DNA of 64,000 nt from Chloroflexota bacterium (GCA_024224815.1 JAAENC010000435.1:1-64000), one strand, 5' to 3'. Shown: positions 17,389-27,320, counted from the stretch's first letter. A program made the numbers and translations. The notes: a model not told the origin generated them from the letters alone.

Positions 17389-18573
17389 TTAACTACTCTT
17401 TTTCTCATGTCCCATTACGCGCTCAGATGCAGTCAGCCACTGGTGTGCCCAATTCATCAGTTCTTGCATCTGATTTTCTGTCACGTCTGTGGTCTGATGA
17501 AGTTGATCCTGCATTGCCTGGAAAGAATCGTCAAATTCTGTTAAGCGCTTCTCTGCTTTTTCCATCGTTTTTTGCAAGTTTTTCATGGTTTCATCTTGAG
17601 AAAGACCATAACCTGTCCAGCGCTTTTGGTCGTCAGCCTTAAAGGTAACCCATTCCTGGCGTAAACGATCTTCAGCAAGTCGCTGCATCTCAACGATCTC
17701 GTGTACACGGCGTTCAATTTTTTGGCTAATCTCTGCATAGCTCTCTTCTGCTTTTTTCGCAGCACGAGTAGCATCATCTGATGCCTGCAGATGAGTTTCA
17801 AGTAAGTCTGTTTTTTCGTTGAACTTATCTGCTTCGTCTATCCACTCTTTCCACGCACGTTCACGATCGATCTGCTCAACAGAGAACTTCTCGAAGAACT
17901 CATTCTGTTCCTGTTTTCGTTTATGCTCGCTCGCGAGAACGTCTGCAACACGCAAATCTATATTTTTTAATGTATCTGCATTAAGCTGCCTTTTCTCGCG
18001 CTCTTCATCCTGTCGTTTCCGTAAGGAAACGATCTCGCCCTGTGTATCAGTGAGTCGTTTAATATCCTGACGACGATTGTCTTCATATAAATCTTGTGCA
18101 TATTTCAAATCTTTATTACTTTTTAGAACTTCGCTAAACTCTGCCTTAAGCTCTGTAAATGCCGAGCTTAAACGCAAATCTTCACTTTCTCTTACTTGCA
18201 AGTCACGTCGAATATCAGAAAGATCAATTTTGCTGCGAATATCTGTAATCGCTTCGTTAATCGGCGTGAACTCACTCTGAAAACGCTTACCGACTTCTTT
18301 TTCTCGTCTTTTTGCGTTTTTTTCAAGCTTTGTAAAGGTCTCGTTCATTTCTTCACGCTGCTGGGCTAAAAATGCGTCAAATTGCTCCACCCTGGCAGCC
18401 AGAGGGCTATAAGATTCCATTGCTTTCGATAGAGGTTCCATTTTCTCTGTCAACGCATCAACTTTTGCGGTTAATACAGCAATATGCTCAACTTGTGCAG
18501 CAATTGTAGCTTTATCTTTACGACGTTCGTCATCTAGCCAATCTAATTGTTTAATAATCTGTTCAAATTCCAT
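17389..18573 (-). CDS. Long coiled-coil protein, function unknown
   Basis: 394 residues, almost entirely charged heptad-like sequence rich in E, K, Q, D and R, with no signal peptide, membrane helix or recognisable catalytic motif. It opens MEFEQIIKQLDWLDDERRKD and continues as predicted coiled coil to the end. A GGAGG site 7 nt before the ATG makes it a confident gene. Possible roles are structural or cytoskeletal, or a partner of DNA or membrane complexes; nothing in the neighbourhood decides between them. It lies in the same direction between the complex I-like trio and selB. Confidence 0.7.
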   Translation of the reverse strand: MEFEQIIKQLDWLDDERRKDKATIAAQVEHIAVLTAKVDALTEKMEPLSKAMESYSPLAARVEQFDAFLAQQREEMNETFTKLEKNAKRREKEVGKRFQSEFTPINEAITDIRSKIDLSDIRRDLQVRESEDLRLSSAFTELKAEFSEVLKSNKDLKYAQDLYEDNRRQDIKRLTDTQGEIVSLRKRQDEEREKRQLNADTLKNIDLRVADVLASEHKRKQEQNEFFEKFSVEQIDRERAWKEWIDEADKFNEKTDLLETHLQASDDATRAAKKAEESYAEISQKIERRVHEIVEMQRLAEDRLRQEWVTFKADDQKRWTGYGLSQDETMKNLQKTMEKAEKRLTEFDDSFQAMQDQLHQTTDVTENQMQELMNWAHQWLTASERVMGHEKKSS

Positions 18574-18613
18574 CGTGCCTCCAAAAGAGATTGTGGCAAA
18601 TTATAGCACGCAG

Positions 18614-20014
18614 CTACCCACCTAGATAAGAAAAAGCAAAGGGCAGTTTCGTTAATAAGGGGGACATTAATTGAGGGAAAAGCCCGAATAACAGGATAAA
18701 GAAAATACCCACACCGATTAGGATATTTTGTAACCAGCTCCCGTTTAAAGTCCAATTTTCTTTTTCAGGGGACATCACCATAACAGCAAGTGTACGGACC
18801 GCTCCTGTTAATAGGCTTGCTACGCCCACCGCAACCCAAAAAGCGGAGAGAAGCGTTTTTTCTGCCACCCCACCCCAAGCAGCCAAAATTGGTGGAAATC
18901 CAGCCAATAAGGGTAATCCCAGCGTTGAAAAATGTGCAAAAATCAAGCCCAAAACAATAATCGGGTAACGGTATATATCTCCCTGCCTAGACTTGAACAA
19001 CAGCGAACCTTCTCGCAAGGTCAAAACAGAAAGAGAAAGAGACCAAATCAAAAGAGCTAAAGATTGTGGAACAATAAACAAGAAGAAAGCTGAAAGTTGA
19101 TAATCTTGAAAGAGACTTAGCGCAAGTAACGAAAACCCGATATTAAAAACAGTGGCATAGCCCATCATTCTCCCTAGATGACGTTGAAAGGCTGCCCAAA
19201 TCCCACCAGTGACGATCATTAGAATACCGGCAGAACGTAAAACATCGGGGAGTTGGTCAAATTCCCTGAGCCATGCGTAGCGATCTAAAAAGCCAAGCGC
19301 AAAGAAAAAAGCGATGCTGGGCAGTAACCACAAGATAAAGCCGACCGCATAGGGAGAGGCTTCTTCCATCAAGAGGGGAATCCAAGTGTAGAGAGGAAAA
19401 ACTGCGAGTAGAAATGCAAATCCGAGTGCCAATAAGGTCGCTGCCTGAGTCAGAAGTTCAAGATCTCCGGGATTTGATTCGACTCCGGCCATCAGCCAGC
19501 CCGAAAAAAGGAGGAAGGGCATCGCTAAGGTTTGGTAGATTAGAAAACGAATAATGCCACGTCCGGGCTTTTTCTCTGGCGGCGAGAGTAAGGGAATTGC
19601 TATCAGAATTGCTGTTTGAATGATAAGAGCGGCATAAAGAAAAGGCTGAACAGAAAGCGAAGCAACCAATAATGCGATGATACTCATCCCAATGGGGACG
19701 AGGCGGCGAGCTACCCCTGCTGCGCTGGAACCAAAAAACCAGAGTGCGGCCAAACCATAGATCAACGTAAGGAGAGGTTGATCTGCGGGAGAAATGATAA
19801 TTTGCCGCCCCAAAATTTCGAAAGAATCAGCGAGTTTGAACGAAAGGGTTGCGCTAATACGCAGAGGTGTATCTATGGGGAGAAACCAGGCTAAAAGAGC
19901 CAAAAAGAGTGCTATTATGCCCCCTAAGAAAGCAGTGACATTTGCACGACGCGGGAGCCAGAGGAAGGGGGAAAGAATAAGCGGTATTCCTATCCAAATA
20001 AGAGGGGCATTCAT
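18614..20014 (-). CDS. NuoN/NuoM-like proton-translocating membrane protein
   Basis: 466 residues with about 13-14 membrane helices. It resembles the antiporter-like subunits of complex I and Mrp antiporters. Mid-protein charged residues sit in helices (for example LYTWIPLLMEEASPYAVGF, like the lysine/glutamate-bearing helices of NuoM/N), followed by GRMMGYATVFNIGFSLLALS. The start ATG overlaps the stop of the preceding gene (TAATG), with a GGAGGTG site. It is the last of three coupled membrane genes. No NADH-binding, quinone or iron-sulfur Nuo subunits are near, so this is not a standard nuo operon. Confidence 0.75.
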   Translation of the reverse strand: MNAPLIWIGIPLILSPFLWLPRRANVTAFLGGIIALFLALLAWFLPIDTPLRISATLSFKLADSFEILGRQIIISPADQPLLTLIYGLAALWFFGSSAAGVARRLVPIGMSIIALLVASLSVQPFLYAALIIQTAILIAIPLLSPPEKKPGRGIIRFLIYQTLAMPFLLFSGWLMAGVESNPGDLELLTQAATLLALGFAFLLAVFPLYTWIPLLMEEASPYAVGFILWLLPSIAFFFALGFLDRYAWLREFDQLPDVLRSAGILMIVTGGIWAAFQRHLGRMMGYATVFNIGFSLLALSLFQDYQLSAFFLFIVPQSLALLIWSLSLSVLTLREGSLLFKSRQGDIYRYPIIVLGLIFAHFSTLGLPLLAGFPPILAAWGGVAEKTLLSAFWVAVGVASLLTGAVRTLAVMVMSPEKENWTLNGSWLQNILIGVGIFFILLFGLFPQLMSPLLTKLPFAFSYLGG

Positions 20015-20622
20015 TATGTAGCACCTCCTGTCTCTTCTGTTCCTGCCAAGAGGAGGTAAGAGCCAACCAAGGCAAGTCCAAGATTAATGACTGCGAGCAA
20101 GGCAGCAACAAGGGTAGCGTTTTCAACAGCGGCGTATAAAATTTCGAATCCTGCGAGGAGAGTAAGGAGGCCAATAACTACGCGTAATGGCTGTGTCGTT
20201 AATCCCAACATGAGAAGCCCCATAGTCATGAGAATTAGGCTGCCCGTGACTTCGGGGAGTCCGATGCCGGGGAGGAGTTTTGGTATGCTCGGCGCGGTAG
20301 AGGCGACGAGGAGAAAGATCAGCATTGCAGAGAGGATGCGGAAGAATCTGCCTTGGGGCCAGGCATTATCATCTGGCGTGGTGGCAAATTTTGGATCAAG
20401 AGCGGAGCGAGTAATCCCCAAAATGGTGGCAGACATCCACCCGGTTACTAGTTTTACGGCAGCCATTGATATTGTCCAGTGGATTTGGGTCAGCCAAAAG
20501 GTGGCGATATATTGTGCTGCGAGGAGGGCTAGGATCCAACGCCAATCGCGTGTAAGAAGTAAAGAGAGTGTGAGGGCAAAGAGGAAAATGGTTGCGCCCC
20601 AGGAGAGGAGAGGAAAATCCAT
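20014..20622 (-). CDS. Small hydrophobic protein between two complex I-like subunits
   Basis: 202 residues from the ATG at 20622, with about six membrane helices and one polar loop (SALDPKFATTPDDNAWPQG). The frame is open upstream to 20679, but the ATG at 20622 overlaps the upstream stop as TAATG with an AAGGA site 8 nt away, so I take it as the start. I do not recognise the family. Its place between NuoL-like and NuoN-like genes, with couplings on both sides, implies one membrane complex. NuoJ/NuoK-like or Mrp-like small subunits are the nearest analogues by layout, but I see no clear sequence match. Confidence 0.65.
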   Translation of the reverse strand: MDFPLLSWGATIFLFALTLSLLLTRDWRWILALLAAQYIATFWLTQIHWTISMAAVKLVTGWMSATILGITRSALDPKFATTPDDNAWPQGRFFRILSAMLIFLLVASTAPSIPKLLPGIGLPEVTGSLILMTMGLLMLGLTTQPLRVVIGLLTLLAGFEILYAAVENATLVAALLAVINLGLALVGSYLLLAGTEETGGAT

Positions 20623-22187
20623 TAGCGAATTCCTTCTGCGATGAGGGAGGCGAAAAGAATGATAAAAAGAAGTGTCCAAAGAATTCCGCCATCGCTTTCG
20701 AGGATATTGGTAATAAACCGACTTAATCTACGGAGAAAATAATAAAGGCTCCAAAAAAGGCTATAGACACGCCCTGTGGTTGTTTTTTCTGCTGTATTTG
20801 GCTTGAGCCAATGCGCTTCAAGCGGATCAAGGGAACGGATGCGCGGTCGTAGCCAAATAAGAATGAGTGTTATAAAAGTTGCTATGAGGCCAAGGTACCA
20901 CGCGCCTATTTTTATTGCGCCCGGCCATCCCCAAATGCCGAGTATTAAGAGGGCGAAAAAAATGATGCCAATACCTAAGGGGTAAACAAAACGAGAGAGG
21001 GGAGAATGGGATTTGAAGTCTGTTTTTTTAACTCGTTGAGCGTGGCGATAGTAACCCGCGAGTAGTAAAGCTTGAGCAGAAAGCAATATAAACCAGTAGC
21101 CCCACCATAATGTCTCTTGGCTTTGCCAAGCTGTTGCCGTAAGCGTAAAAGGCAAAGTAGACATGGCGATAAGGCTTAGTTGAAGGAGACGGTTAAGCCA
21201 TTTATTTTGCAAAGAGGAGAGGAAAAGAAGTCCCCCGCCCAAAATAAGCGCTGTACCCCACGCAACACTGCCGACAGGATTGGCTCGCAAGCTTGAAATA
21301 AGAGCAAGAGAGGCCATCCCTAAAAGCCAATAAGGGCGAGCGTCTAGCGTATCGGAAGCACGAAACCACATCCAGCTACTATATAAGGCTGTTAGCGAAA
21401 TAATAGCAAAAACATAAGGAATAAATGGCGATTGAAGGCTTTCATAAGGAATACGCGCCAGCAAAATTAAACTGGATGCCGCAGAGGTTAGGCGCAACAT
21501 TGTTCCATAGCCACGTCTTAAGGCAGATTCTGTCTTAAAAGGCAAATGCATGGGGAAAACACCTAGTCGCAACCCCGCTGCGATAAGCATATATATACCC
21601 GATTCTTTTGATGCGGAAATAAAGTTGAGAGGTGTCCCCGCTGCAGTGCTGACTAAGCCTGCCCAAATGAGAAAGCCAGAGCCAAGAACGCGCATAGAAA
21701 AAGAGATCACGGCTCTCTCTCGTAAGTTCTCTTCTTTCACCGAAGCTAATAAGGTAAAAAGTTCTGCGAGATCGATAGCCGTCCATGTTAGAACTAGTGC
21801 AAGGGGGTTTTCTGCTAGCACAGCCAAAATCCCAATACCATTCAGCGCAAGTATCCCCACCCAGGCTGGGGCACTAGGAAAGTTTTTACGAACAATAGCG
21901 GTGAGTATTGTTCCCAAGCCTACTGTGGTAAGACTAAAAGCATATACCCAGGAAAGCTGATCAACTATAAAATGCGGCGAATCGGGGAAGAGAATCACCG
22001 GCTGCCAGGCAGGAAGAGTAAGCTCCAAAGGTATTTTAATTTGCCAAAAGAGAACACTAGCCCAAGCTAAAAATATACTCGAGACAGCAATTAGCCACGG
22101 ATAACGAAAGTCTGGATTAAATATACGCAAAAGCAATAAAGCAAGCGCGCCTAAAAAAAGAAAGGAAAGTGTTATTAAAATAAGCAT
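20622..22187 (-). CDS. NuoL/NuoM-like membrane subunit
   Basis: 521 residues from the ATG at 22187, with about 13-14 helices. Typical of the antiporter-like family are the early HFIVDQLSWVYAFSLTTVGL (compare the conserved D-x-LS helix), ENPLALVLTWTAIDLAELFTLLAS with charged residues in the helix, and a GLRLGVFPMHLPF segment. The frame extends 34 codons upstream, but only from a TTG; the ATG begins directly with the first membrane helix. It ends in a TAATG overlap with the next gene. A polar stretch of about 60 residues near 455-490 precedes the last helix. It likely pumps or conducts protons or sodium in an unrecognised complex. Confidence 0.72.
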   Translation of the reverse strand: MLILITLSFLFLGALALLLLRIFNPDFRYPWLIAVSSIFLAWASVLFWQIKIPLELTLPAWQPVILFPDSPHFIVDQLSWVYAFSLTTVGLGTILTAIVRKNFPSAPAWVGILALNGIGILAVLAENPLALVLTWTAIDLAELFTLLASVKEENLRERAVISFSMRVLGSGFLIWAGLVSTAAGTPLNFISASKESGIYMLIAAGLRLGVFPMHLPFKTESALRRGYGTMLRLTSAASSLILLARIPYESLQSPFIPYVFAIISLTALYSSWMWFRASDTLDARPYWLLGMASLALISSLRANPVGSVAWGTALILGGGLLFLSSLQNKWLNRLLQLSLIAMSTLPFTLTATAWQSQETLWWGYWFILLSAQALLLAGYYRHAQRVKKTDFKSHSPLSRFVYPLGIGIIFFALLILGIWGWPGAIKIGAWYLGLIATFITLILIWLRPRIRSLDPLEAHWLKPNTAEKTTTGRVYSLFWSLYYFLRRLSRFITNILESDGGILWTLLFIILFASLIAEGIR

Positions 22188-22405
22188 AAGGACGCATCCA
22201 AAAAATATTTTATAGAGTTGTTGTTTTCCAAATAGCAGATAGGCTATTTTTAGGAAAATTGATTTACGGATGCTTACTAAAGGGTACAATACCGTACTAA
22301 AGATTGGTATATTTTATCAGCTTTGCAGCCTTTTCTGCTGTAGAATCTCTTTGTAGTCATACGCTGACTGACCATCTTTTTTACATCTAACTTGAAGGCC
22401 ATTTC

Positions 22406-23722
22406 GTGAAATCAAGAAAACTAACTATCTCATTCAAAAAAATAAAAATCCTGGGGGGGCTAATTCTTTTTGCGTTCTTACTCTTCGTCGGCTTTGCCGT
22501 TGCAGAAAGCGGCCTTACCGCCAAAGCTGATACTGAGAATCACGCAGAAGAGATCGGCTCACCAACACCCTTTTTACCTGGGAACGATGAAGAAATCGTA
22601 TTTCCCGACAGCGAAACACAACAACTAGAAACAGCAACACCTCGTCCCACAGTCGTCTTCGAAGACGGCATCTATCCAACCGCATTGCCGGCCGCTCTCC
22701 CCACATTGGAGAATATCTCCCCTTATTCCATACCCGAAGGTATCAATCCACTGACAGGGCAATACCCAAGCTCTACAGCTCTGCTAGAGAGAAGACCCAT
22801 TGCCAGTAAAATCGCACTTTTTCCACGCTATATTCGCCCAATGTCAGGACTAACCCTCTCTGATGTTGTTTTTGAATACTATATAGAAGCGGGGTTAACA
22901 CGTTTTGTCGCCGTGTTTTATGGTAATGATGCAAATCAAGTCGGTCCCGTTCGTTCAGGGCGTTTTTTCGATGAGCATATCGCTCGTATGTATCAATCTT
23001 ATCTCATTTTCAAATATGCCGACCCGCGTGTTTATGATTATCTTAAATCAACAAATATCAGAGAATTTCTTGTTGTGCCGGGCAGCACTGCTTGCCCCCC
23101 ATTTTTAATAGGCAAAAGTGATCGAGATACCTATAATAATATCTTCTTCAACACCACAAAATTTGCAGACTGCCTTGAGAAAAAAGAAAAAGATAACTCC
23201 CCGCCGAGCTTACGCGCAAACTATTTTAGTGCAGCCCCGCCCTCTTTCAAAGAACCTATTCTAAGCATTTACACACGCTATTCTTTAGATAATTACCATT
23301 ATTGGGGCTATGACCCTTCTTCTCAAAAATATTATCGTCATCAGGAAAAAAATAATGTCCGGGATGAAGGCAATACGCCAAATTATGCCCCGCTCAGAGA
23401 TGCGCTGACCGGACAACATGTTTCAGCCGATAATCTTGTCTATATTTTTGTGCCACACACATTTGAAAATAGTTACCAAGAAGAAGATGAGGTCTATCAC
23501 ATCGACTTATTTGGATCGGGAGAAGCCTATCTCTTCCGTGATGGAATCGTGCTACCGGCATATTGGCAGCGTACCGAAACCGATCAGCCTCTGCTTATTA
23601 CCGACCTAAACGGGGTACCCCTCTCCCTAAAACCCGGGCGCACCTTTTACGAAGTCCTTGGTGAAAGCTCTACTTATGTACAAAAGAACGCCCAAGCCTT
23701 CTTTGAATTCGAAACACCCTAG
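22406..23722 (+). CDS. DUF3048 (YerB-like) exported protein
   Basis: 438 residues from a GTG start. An N-terminal hydrophobic segment (about 14-33) acts as signal or anchor. A Pro/Thr-rich linker follows (about 48-105), then the DUF3048 core: NPLTGQYP, RRPIASKIALFP, RPMSGLTLSDVVFEYYIEAG, TRFVAVFYG and VGPVRSGRFFDEH. This family is found in Gram-positive and Chloroflexota secreted proteins; YerB is its Bacillus member. Biochemical role not established. The C-terminal half (about 285-435) contains the second conserved region. It is divergent from the complex I-like trio. Confidence 0.85.
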   Translation: MKSRKLTISFKKIKILGGLILFAFLLFVGFAVAESGLTAKADTENHAEEIGSPTPFLPGNDEEIVFPDSETQQLETATPRPTVVFEDGIYPTALPAALPTLENISPYSIPEGINPLTGQYPSSTALLERRPIASKIALFPRYIRPMSGLTLSDVVFEYYIEAGLTRFVAVFYGNDANQVGPVRSGRFFDEHIARMYQSYLIFKYADPRVYDYLKSTNIREFLVVPGSTACPPFLIGKSDRDTYNNIFFNTTKFADCLEKKEKDNSPPSLRANYFSAAPPSFKEPILSIYTRYSLDNYHYWGYDPSSQKYYRHQEKNNVRDEGNTPNYAPLRDALTGQHVSADNLVYIFVPHTFENSYQEEDEVYHIDLFGSGEAYLFRDGIVLPAYWQRTETDQPLLITDLNGVPLSLKPGRTFYEVLGESSTYVQKNAQAFFEFETP

Positions 23723-23802
23723 CAAGCATCCAAAAACACTTTTCTAAATCGAATGCGACCTTAGCATAGTACAATAAATACCGTGCATTTTAAGGAGAAA
23801 CC

Positions 23803-24339
23803 ATGAATCTTGACCCTACATTTTTAAATAACCTTAGTCTCGTACTAAGTGCTTTCGGCGGCGCATTTATTCTTGCGCTCTGGGTTAGCCTCGTTATCTG
23901 GGTTTATAGAGATATCCGCAATCGCTCGCGCGACCAACTTATTCAAATTCTCGCGACCCTTCTTGTCGCATTACTTAATATCCCCGGCGCGTTGGTCTAT
24001 CTTGTTTTACGCCCGCCATATACCCTCGAAGATGAATATCAGCGCACCCTCGAAGAGGAAGCTCTCCTCGCCACCATCGAAGACCAACTCCTCTGCCCGG
24101 GATGCGAACGTCGCGTTAAAGATAAATGGATGCTCTGCCCCAACTGCCAAACCAAACTTAAAAAGAATTGTCACGAATGTAACGCCCTCATGGAACTCCC
24201 CTGGAATATCTGCCCCTACTGTGGAACTCCCGAGCTAGGTATGAGAAAAGAAAGCGTCAGCATGGACGACGTTTTACGAAATCTAAAACCAGAAGAAGAA
24301 CCGCTAAGCGAAAATAGCGACAACGAACTAGACGAATAA
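23803..24339 (+). CDS. Membrane protein with double zinc ribbon
   Basis: 178 residues, AAGGAGA site before the ATG. Two membrane helices (about 12-36 and 47-67) are followed by an acidic linker and a cytoplasmic double zinc ribbon of four CxxC pairs: CPGC, CPNC, CHEC and CPYC (about residues 102-144). The tail is acidic. Double zinc ribbons of this type usually mediate protein or RNA contacts. It precedes the MenC-like gene by only 8 bp, so the two are probably cotranscribed, but no shared function is evident. Confidence 0.75.
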   Translation: MNLDPTFLNNLSLVLSAFGGAFILALWVSLVIWVYRDIRNRSRDQLIQILATLLVALLNIPGALVYLVLRPPYTLEDEYQRTLEEEALLATIEDQLLCPGCERRVKDKWMLCPNCQTKLKKNCHECNALMELPWNICPYCGTPELGMRKESVSMDDVLRNLKPEEEPLSENSDNELDE

Positions 24340-24347
24340 TCTATATT

Positions 24348-25451
24348 ATGAAACTTGAAAAAATAACGCTCTCACATCTAAGAATGCCCCTTGTCTCACA
24401 TTTTGAGACATCTTTTGGACGGATATTTGACCGCGACAGTATTCTCATCACCATCCAATCTGAAGGCTTGATCGGTTATGGAGAATGTGCCGCAGATCGC
24501 GACCCCGGCTATGGCTATGAAACATCGGGAACTGCTTGGCATATCCTTAAAGATTTCATCCTCCCTGCTATTCAAGGTAAAGAAGTAGTCACCCCTGAAG
24601 ATTTTCGTCTTTTGGTGGGAAATATCAAAGGCCACGAAATGGCAAAAGCAGGGGTGGAGATGGCGATTTGGGATTTGATTGGCAAAAAAGAAGGTAAATC
24701 GCTGCAAATGCTTTTAGGCGGAAGCAAGTCCAAAGTCGATGTTGGTGTTTCGGTTGGTTTACAGGATACGCCTGAAGACCTCCTCCGCGTGATCGAAAAT
24801 TATCTCAAAGACGGCTATGGACGCGTTAAGCTAAAGATCAAACCCGGGCGCGACGTAGGCGATGTCGCTGCCGCGCGAGCTGCATTCCCAAATCTCAAAT
24901 TGCAGGTAGACGCAAATTCTGCCTATACGCTCGAAACAGCAAAAGCGATTCAGCCACTAGATGATTTAAATCTGCTCCTGATCGAACAACCCCTCGCCGA
25001 AGACGATCTCTGGGATCATCATATTTTGCAACAAAAATTCAAAACCCCACTCTGTCTTGATGAAACGATCATCTCTGCGCGCCACACCCGCCAAGCCATA
25101 GAAATGGATGCTTGCCGCATCGTCAATATCAAAGCCGGGCGTGTCGGTGGGATAAGCGAATCTCTTGCGATTCACGATCTTTGCTATACCGCAGATATCC
25201 CCGTTTGGTGCGGCGGGATGCTCGAGACGGGCATTGGCCGTGCGGCAAATCTTGCCTTGGCTTCGCTGCCTAATTTCAAATTACCGGGCGATATTTCAGC
25301 GACAGATCGCTATTATGACGAAGATATTACGCACGAAAGATTTACGCTCAACGCCGACAGCACCATTGATGTGCCAACCGGCGTTGGGCTGGGTGTGACA
25401 ATTAACGAAAGTGCCGTGAAGAATTTTACAATGCACGAATATAGTCTTTAG
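24348..25451 (+). CDS. menC: o-Succinylbenzoate synthase / N-acylamino acid racemase
   Basis: 367 residues, enolase superfamily, muconate-lactonizing subgroup. Catalytic residues are visible: KLKIKPG (Lys pair near 163-165), DANSAY (first metal Asp), EQPL (metal Glu), LDET (metal Asp/Glu) and NIKAGRVGG (second Lys). The pattern KxK plus IKAGRVGG matches the OSBS/NSAR group, which dehydrates SHCHC to o-succinylbenzoate for menaquinone. Family members often also racemise N-acylamino acids, and other men genes are not in the window, so the physiological substrate is not settled. Confidence 0.85.
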   Translation: MKLEKITLSHLRMPLVSHFETSFGRIFDRDSILITIQSEGLIGYGECAADRDPGYGYETSGTAWHILKDFILPAIQGKEVVTPEDFRLLVGNIKGHEMAKAGVEMAIWDLIGKKEGKSLQMLLGGSKSKVDVGVSVGLQDTPEDLLRVIENYLKDGYGRVKLKIKPGRDVGDVAAARAAFPNLKLQVDANSAYTLETAKAIQPLDDLNLLLIEQPLAEDDLWDHHILQQKFKTPLCLDETIISARHTRQAIEMDACRIVNIKAGRVGGISESLAIHDLCYTADIPVWCGGMLETGIGRAANLALASLPNFKLPGDISATDRYYDEDITHERFTLNADSTIDVPTGVGLGVTINESAVKNFTMHEYSL

Positions 25452-25462
25452 AATAATGGAAT

Positions 25463-25546
25463 GCGGATTTTACGGATTTAACAGATTCGCGCGGATTTAA
25501 AAAAAGTTTTCAATCTGCGCGAATCCGCCAAATCTGCCTAATCCGC
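25463..25546. repeat. Imperfect inverted repeat (family C)
   Basis: Arms GCGGATT...CAGATTCGCGC and GCGCGAATCCGCC...AATCCGC pair around an A/T-rich centre in the gap between menC and the CapA-like gene. A shorter sequence of the same flavour (ACAGATT..AATCTGT) lies at about 48328-48354. Confidence 0.55.
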
Positions 25547-25567
25547 GTTCTATCTTTTAACCAAATT

Positions 25568-27286
25568 ATGCAAAAAAAACTTATTCTATTTCTTATCCTT
25601 CTTATCCTTCTCGCTGCCTGCGCGCCCGTCCAAAATGCCACGCCGACAATGGCAGCAACTTCTTCCCCGCTTCCGACGGCGACATCCACCGCAACAGCGA
25701 CAGCGACGCCACGAACAAAAGCAATATGGGTTAGCGAATCGGTCCCCGATAAATTGCGCGAAATCGCAAAAGAAAGCGATATTCCCCTTACGCAAAATAA
25801 CAAAGCTGCAACCATCCACCTTGCTCTGAGCGATTCGGCAAATGCTTCTATTTGGACTTACGCTCTCGTTGCGCCCTTTCCGACAGTGCGGGATGGAATC
25901 TCCAGCGAAGAATTACACCAAGCATGGGATGGAAACGCCCCTGAACCCTGGGCTGGCTCAGCGTTGTGGATGGCAGAATCCACTAAAAAGGCGTTTACCG
26001 CCAAATGGGGAGAAACAAGCCCAAAACAGGTGCGTACCGCCGATCCCGATGAATTGCTGGAGATCGTTTGGGGCGAAGAAAATGCCTGGGCGATCATCCC
26101 CTTTGAAGAAATCCAACCCCGCTGGAAAGTACTCACGATTGACGGGCAATCCCCTCTGCATAATGACTTTGTCCAAGAAAATTATCCATTAAATATTTCT
26201 TTCGGGGTAGATATACCTTCTACGCTAGAGCTGCCCGCCTTCAATCGTGACCCCGAAAAACTGACGGTTATGGTGCTGACGGGCGTGACTGCGCTGGTGC
26301 GTGCGACGGCCTACACAATGGAGAAAAAAGGCGTCACTTACCCCGCCGAAAGCATCGGGCATTGGCTACAAAATGCTGATATTACCCATATCAGCAATGA
26401 AATTCCTTTTATGCCGACTTGCAAGCCGCCCACGCCCGGGCAAACCGGATTGCAATTTTGCAGCGACCCAAAATATATAGAGTTGCTCGAATTTGTCGGC
26501 ACAGATGTCGTTGAATTGACAGGCAATCATTTTCAGGATTATGGCTCTGACGCAACGCGTTTTACTCTCGATCTTTATGATGAAATCGGGCTGCCCTATT
26601 ATGGCGGCGGCAGAGATTTAGCGGATGCAAGTAAGGCGATCACCCTGGAGCATAACGGCAATAAATTTGCCTTTATCGGCTGTAACCCCGTAGGCCCCGA
26701 ATTTGCCTGGGCGCGCGACGATGGCTGGCCCGGCGCAGCGCCTTGTAATCATAAATTTATGGTCGCAGAAATTGAAAATTTACGCGCAGATGGCTATTTG
26801 CCTATCGCAACTTTCCAATATCATGAGTATTATTCGCCCGAAATTCGCCCCTGGCAGGAACGCGATTTTCGCCGCATGGCAGATGCTGGCGCGGTGATCG
26901 TGAGTGGCAGCCAGGCACATTTTGCACAGGCAAAAGAATTTTACGGCGATGCTTTTATAGATTATGGCTTGGGGAATCTTTTTTTTGACCAAATGGATAA
27001 TCCCGTGGTCGGCACGCGCCGCGAATTTATTGACCGTCACGTTTTTTACGATGGCGAATATATCGCCACAGAGTTGCTCACGGCCATGCTCGTGGACTTT
27101 TCCAAACCGATCCCGATGACAGAAGCAGAACGCGCTGATTTCCTGAGCTATATTTTTGAAGCCAGCGGCTGGATAGATTATCCCGCCACACCCACGCCCG
27201 CGCCCACGATGACTCTCACGCCAATTGCTATGCCAAAGCCTTTTTATACACTTACGCCACTTCCTTATTATGGCGGGAAGCATTAA
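25568..27286 (+). CDS. CapA-like lipoprotein (poly-gamma-glutamate synthesis protein family)
   Basis: 572 residues. A lipoprotein signal peptide ends at LLAAC (Cys18), then a Thr/Ala/Pro-rich linker (about 24-48). Residues 50-215 form a separate domain resembling periplasmic substrate-binding-like sequence. About 225-540 is the CapA/PgsA metallophosphatase-like domain: LTGVTALVR, NEIPF, DVVELTGNHFQDYG, GGGRDLADA, FAFIGCNP, FQYHEYY, GSQAHFAQ and DYGLGNLFFDQ. The tail is Pro/Thr-rich. CapA domains are needed for poly-gamma-glutamate capsule export or anchoring in bacilli; here no capB or capC is nearby, so a general cell-envelope role is likelier. Confidence 0.85.
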   Translation: MQKKLILFLILLILLAACAPVQNATPTMAATSSPLPTATSTATATATPRTKAIWVSESVPDKLREIAKESDIPLTQNNKAATIHLALSDSANASIWTYALVAPFPTVRDGISSEELHQAWDGNAPEPWAGSALWMAESTKKAFTAKWGETSPKQVRTADPDELLEIVWGEENAWAIIPFEEIQPRWKVLTIDGQSPLHNDFVQENYPLNISFGVDIPSTLELPAFNRDPEKLTVMVLTGVTALVRATAYTMEKKGVTYPAESIGHWLQNADITHISNEIPFMPTCKPPTPGQTGLQFCSDPKYIELLEFVGTDVVELTGNHFQDYGSDATRFTLDLYDEIGLPYYGGGRDLADASKAITLEHNGNKFAFIGCNPVGPEFAWARDDGWPGAAPCNHKFMVAEIENLRADGYLPIATFQYHEYYSPEIRPWQERDFRRMADAGAVIVSGSQAHFAQAKEFYGDAFIDYGLGNLFFDQMDNPVVGTRREFIDRHVFYDGEYIATELLTAMLVDFSKPIPMTEAERADFLSYIFEASGWIDYPATPTPAPTMTLTPIAMPKPFYTLTPLPYYGGKH

Positions 27287-27320
27287 TAGTATTTAGGAGC
27301 TATCCTAAAAAATGCTCTAG

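Noticed and set aside
22188..22289. 34-codon N-terminal extension of the NuoL-like protein
   Set aside because: It would begin with TTG and precede the first membrane helix with unrelated sequence; the ATG at 22187 fits better.
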